Shown here: positions 61,143 through 64,000 of the stretch, in pieces
Position numbering within the stretch: the first letter of the stretch is position 1
Layout of the letters: each line of letters begins with the position of its first letter
Assembly: GCF_026191635.1 (NCBI RefSeq)
Contig: NZ_JAKRRW010000009.1
Coordinates: forward strand, 124,001 to 188,000
Direction: 5' to 3'
DNA length: 64,000 bases
DNA from: Photobacterium obscurum
GTDB taxonomy: Bacteria > Pseudomonadota > Gammaproteobacteria > Enterobacterales > Vibrionaceae
Program-made: the position numbers and the translations under genes
Notes under the pieces: model-generated
The model's database searches: none
What the model was told of the DNA's origin: nothing
The model's input: only the letters and a program-made list of their open reading frames with translations

Positions 61143-62495
61143 ATGTACATTGGGTTTGATTACGGAACCGCGAACTGTTCGGTTGCAATGATGGAGCAGG
61201 GAAAACCGAAGCTGTTGTCATTAGAAAATGATAACAAGTACATACCTTCCACACTTTGCGCACCTACACGTGAAGCGGTTAGCGAATATCTTTACCGTCA
61301 TATGGGAGTCGCTCCGTGGGATCAGGTGGGTGAACAGGTGTTACGTCGCGCAATTTCCTTTAATCGCGAAGAAGATATCGCGGTTGAAAAGGGCGATTTG
61401 CTGTTTGGCCAAGCTGCGCTTGATCTCTACCTCGAAGATCCAGAAGAGGTGTACTACGTTAAGTCACCGAAATCTTTTCTCGGGGCGAACGGGTTGAGGG
61501 ATGTTCAAATCAGCTTCTTTGAAGATCTGGTTTGCGCGATGATGAGTAATATTAAAACCCAGTCAGAGGCTACAACTCAGCAGGCTATAGAGAGCACTGT
61601 GATTGGTCGTCCGGTCAACTTTCAGGGAACCGGAGGCGAAAAGGCTAACCAACAAGCTGAAATGATTTTAAGCCAGGCTGCAAAGCGAGCTGGATTTAAA
61701 AATATTGAGTTTCAATATGAGCCTGTTGCTGCTGGACTTGAGTATGAAAGTACGCTTACTGAGAATAAAACAGTGCTGGTGGTTGATATCGGCGGTGGTA
61801 CAACAGACTGCTCAATCATCGAAATGGGACCTAACTGGCAGGGAAAAGCAGATCGTCAGGCGAGTTTATTGGCTCACAGTGGCCTGCGGGTTGGAGGTAA
61901 TGACCTCGATATCCATTTGGCTTTTCGTCAGCTGATGCCACTTATCGGGCTCGGTAGCAAAACCCGAAAAGGTATTGATATGCCCATAAGCCAGTTCTGG
62001 AATCCGATTGCGATCAATAACGTGATTGCCCAGACGGAATTCTACGGAGCCGCTAACTTCACAGCACTGGATCAGCTAAGGCGTGATGCCGCGGAGCCGG
62101 AGAAGCTGTTGCATTTGCTTCGCGTCTATCATGAGACGCTGGGTTATCAACTGGTGAGAAAAGCAGAAGAGTGCAAAATTGCACTATCGGACTCGGCATC
62201 ATATCGAGTGGAGCTTGATAGCTTGTCAGAATTGCTGGAAGTATCAGTGAGCCAGCAGGATATGGCAGACGCGATAGAGTCACCAAAAGTTAAAATGAGT
62301 CAGTTGGTGACTGAAGCTATTCAACAAAGTGGCAAAAAGCCTGATGTGATATACATGACTGGGGGAACGGCCCGATCACCGGTACTTAGGGCTTGTATCG
62401 AGCAACAACTCCCCGATGTTCCCGTTGTGAGCGGAAGTTACTTTGGTTCGGTAACGGCAGGATTAGCGCGATGGGCTGAACACTGCTTTGCTTAA
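61143..62495 (+). CDS. yegD: Hsp70-like chaperone YegD
   Basis: A 450-residue actin/Hsp70-fold ATPase resembling E. coli YegD: phosphate-1 loop GFDYGTANCSVA, phosphate-2 VVDIGGGTTDCS near 215, adenosine motif MTGGTARSPVLR near 408. It has the nucleotide-binding domain but no Hsp70 substrate-binding domain. Start ATG at 61143 has GGAGG upstream; the ATG five codons earlier is rejected. Function in E. coli is poorly defined. Confidence 0.9.
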   Translation: MYIGFDYGTANCSVAMMEQGKPKLLSLENDNKYIPSTLCAPTREAVSEYLYRHMGVAPWDQVGEQVLRRAISFNREEDIAVEKGDLLFGQAALDLYLEDPEEVYYVKSPKSFLGANGLRDVQISFFEDLVCAMMSNIKTQSEATTQQAIESTVIGRPVNFQGTGGEKANQQAEMILSQAAKRAGFKNIEFQYEPVAAGLEYESTLTENKTVLVVDIGGGTTDCSIIEMGPNWQGKADRQASLLAHSGLRVGGNDLDIHLAFRQLMPLIGLGSKTRKGIDMPISQFWNPIAINNVIAQTEFYGAANFTALDQLRRDAAEPEKLLHLLRVYHETLGYQLVRKAEECKIALSDSASYRVELDSLSELLEVSVSQQDMADAIESPKVKMSQLVTEAIQQSGKKPDVIYMTGGTARSPVLRACIEQQLPDVPVVSGSYFGSVTAGLARWAEHCFA

Positions 62496-62518
62496 TGCCT
62501 GACAGAGGATGAACAATG

Positions 62519-62537
62519 AGCCCGCATGAAGCGGGCT
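62519..62537 (+). terminator. Terminator after yegD
   Basis: A perfect 7-bp stem AGCCCGC/GCGGGCT (62519-62525 with 62531-62537), 5-base loop, T5 run. Confidence 0.92.
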
Positions 62538-62611
62538 TTTTGCTATTAGCGGTGGCCTTCTAAGAAGCATTAGCTTTATATCTATCAGCTGACGAGGCTA
62601 AACTGGGGATT

Positions 62612-62911
62612 CTAACCAGCCCAGGCGGAGCACCAGCCACTGGCCGAAACGAGTTTGCCCGGAAATAGCTGGCATGGGCGCCACTCATCACCTTTATTGC
62701 CTTGCAGCAGAACACAGTTAGAGCAATTTCTATCCTCGTAAGGCGACTTGTGGACATATTTAAGTGCCGCAGCCTGTGGATCGTCTTCGGTTAGGTGGGG
62801 GATATCAGCGGCTTGAACTGGCCTCATTAAAGTTTTACCTCCCAGCGTCATACCGATGACTCCTGCAAGACTGAACTTTAAAAACCTTCTGCGACTAGAC
62901 TGACTTTTCAT
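62612..62911 (-). CDS. High-potential iron-sulfur protein (HiPIP)
   Basis: A 99-residue protein with a twin-arginine leader (SSRRRFLKFSLAG; cleavage near QAA, residue 34-35) and four cysteines at 63, 66, 80 and 94 (NCSNC, PCQLFPG, GWCSAW) with HiPIP spacing for one [4Fe-4S]3+/2+ cluster. It would be exported folded and act as a periplasmic one-electron carrier. AAGGAAG precedes the ATG. No photosynthesis or cytochrome gene that could be its partner lies nearby. Confidence 0.9.
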   Translation of the reverse strand: MKSQSSRRRFLKFSLAGVIGMTLGGKTLMRPVQAADIPHLTEDDPQAAALKYVHKSPYEDRNCSNCVLLQGNKGDEWRPCQLFPGKLVSASGWCSAWAG

Positions 62912-63283
62912 AATTACTTCCTTTTATTTGTTATACGACAATTTTTTCTATCAAAAGCCTCTCTTGATGGAGGCCTTCGTAATAGTTTGGAGTGCAATTC
63001 ACAACCTTGCCAATTTCCTTTTGCGAATAACCTTGTCGGCATCCGGCTGAGGTTTATGGTGAGTGGGTATAAAATAAGCGATTATGTTTGAAATGGATTA
63101 CATTGGTTAACAACTTGGCAATAAAACTGTCGCGTGAATAACATCTTTAAGTGTTTGACTACAAGAGAGTTTGATGGGCTGCAAAAAAACACAGATTGTT
63201 GCAATCTCACCCTTGCAACATTTATTTTACAAGCGCATGCTATGTCCGCCTTACCAAAGACGAAAATAACAAAGGTAGAAAGA
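62912..63283. other. Intergenic region between the HiPIP gene and a HAD gene
   Basis: 372 bases between divergent genes. The HAD frame extends upstream to 63134 but this extension has no family resemblance, so I treat it as non-coding. It should hold both promoters. Confidence 0.4.
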
Positions 63284-63940
63284 ATGAATTTATTTCTTAT
63301 CGATATCGATGGTGCCTTGGTTGACTCTGAACATATTGGTGTCGAATGCTATACCCAAGCCGTACAAGATGTATTGGGTATTCATGTTGACGCCGATTGG
63401 AGTCAGTACAAAAACGTTACTGATGCCGGGGTCCTTGATGAGATAATCACTAAGCATCAAATCAGCGAAAGCCGCTCCTTGATTCACCGTCAGGTCGAAA
63501 GCCGTTATCTGGCATTGATCAATAGCTACCTGGCTGAACACCCAACGGAAGTAACGCAGCTTCAGGGTGCAAAAGACTTTATTGAGCAAATGCGCGAGCG
63601 TAAAGATACTCACCTTGCAATTGCGACTGGAGGGTGGGAATCAGCGGCAAAATTGAAATTACGGGCTGCTGGGATTGATGTGTCCAACATGACATTTGCA
63701 TCTTCATCTGATGCGATGAGCCGTACCGAAATTATGGCACTGGCAGCATTCCGAGCCAAACAAGACTCTGGTGTGACTTTTGACCGTCGCGTGTTTTTTG
63801 GAGATGGAGAGTGGAATAAGCATGCATCTCAAGAGCTAGGTTATGATTTTGTCGCTGTTGGTAATAATGTCCGCCATCATAATCACATTCCTAACCTTGG
63901 CTACTTTGAGGCGGTTTTTTCTCAGTTAGCGCTGCACTAG
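63284..63940 (+). CDS. HAD-family hydrolase
   Basis: A 218-residue HAD superfamily protein similar to phosphoglycolate-phosphatase-type enzymes. Motif I reads LIDIDGALVDSE, with the two aspartates present but Ala where Thr is common; a helical cap (~20-85) follows; motif II is the ATGGW near residue 115; motif IV is VFFGDGEWN near 170. The lysine motif is not obvious. The ATG at 63284 has GGTAGAAAGA upstream. The substrate is unknown. Confidence 0.75.
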   Translation: MNLFLIDIDGALVDSEHIGVECYTQAVQDVLGIHVDADWSQYKNVTDAGVLDEIITKHQISESRSLIHRQVESRYLALINSYLAEHPTEVTQLQGAKDFIEQMRERKDTHLAIATGGWESAAKLKLRAAGIDVSNMTFASSSDAMSRTEIMALAAFRAKQDSGVTFDRRVFFGDGEWNKHASQELGYDFVAVGNNVRHHNHIPNLGYFEAVFSQLALH

Positions 63941-64000
63941 AGTTAACTGTTGCTTTCAACGACTCATAACATGACATAATGAGATAGCCCGTTTACTGTT

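Noticed and set aside
60958..61191. 77-residue frame upstream of yegD with a hydrophobic stretch
   Set aside because: It overlaps the yegD start, has no ribosome site and no recognisable family.
63134..63283. N-terminal extension of the HAD protein
   Set aside because: The 50 extra residues do not resemble the family and a good ribosome site precedes 63284.

Overview
The window is chromosomal DNA from a marine gammaproteobacterium of the Vibrionaceae. The evidence is an aphA-type quorum-sensing regulator, norM divergent from riboflavin synthase, the thrS-infC-rpmI-rplT and pheST/ihfA blocks, a DUF3360 permease and a TorR-like regulator, all with close Vibrionaceae-type sequences. Photobacterium or a near relative seems most likely, but the genus cannot be fixed by reading alone. 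No insertion sequence, prophage, integron or CRISPR array was seen.

Layout. 1-3.9 kb: 5' part of norM, ribE, a small CPXCG protein, the HAD phosphatase hxpB and a fructosamine-kinase-like gene. 4.1-10.7 kb: histidine utilisation, hutC then hutI-hutG-hutU-hutH on the minus strand, with HutC-like palindromes before both hutI and hutC. 10.8-14.5 kb: yqfB-like ASCH gene and thrS-infC(AUU start)-rpmI-rplT. 14.5-17.9 kb: four minus-strand genes (coiled-coil protein, YiaA/B-type membrane protein, acyltransferase, AraC regulator) separating rplT from pheST. 18.3-25.8 kb: pheS-pheT, ihfA, a heptamer repeat, astE, btuC-btuD. 25.9-36 kb: small membrane protein, DUF3360 permease, M3 oligopeptidase, outer-membrane barrel, stand-alone trpB, and a DUF1800/DUF1501 pair.

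36-44.4 kb holds two metabolic cassettes on the minus strand. One is a LysR regulator, an opine-type dehydrogenase and a YfcC-family carrier. The other is a LacI-family regulator, an NhaC antiporter and a MalY/PatB C-S lyase, with a perfect LacI-type operator in front of nhaC. Both have the layout of a regulator, an enzyme and a carrier, suggesting uptake and use of specific amino-acid derivatives.

44.7-55.7 kb is a signalling cluster: a chemoreceptor, aphA, a TorR-like regulator coupled to a hybrid histidine kinase, a second chemoreceptor, and the YidE-type transporter. The kinase's first 420 residues align without gaps to the chemoreceptor about 1 kb away (310/420 identical by hand count). 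It also keeps a decayed piece of a methyl-accepting helix, so it looks like a receptor-kinase chimera. This is the most striking observation.

56-64 kb: a small membrane protein, split B12-dependent ribonucleotide reductase (nrdJa, nrdJb), tRNA-Cys, a DsbA-like lipoprotein, yegD, a HiPIP and a HAD hydrolase. The BtuCD importer at 24-26 kb could supply the cobalamin this reductase needs.
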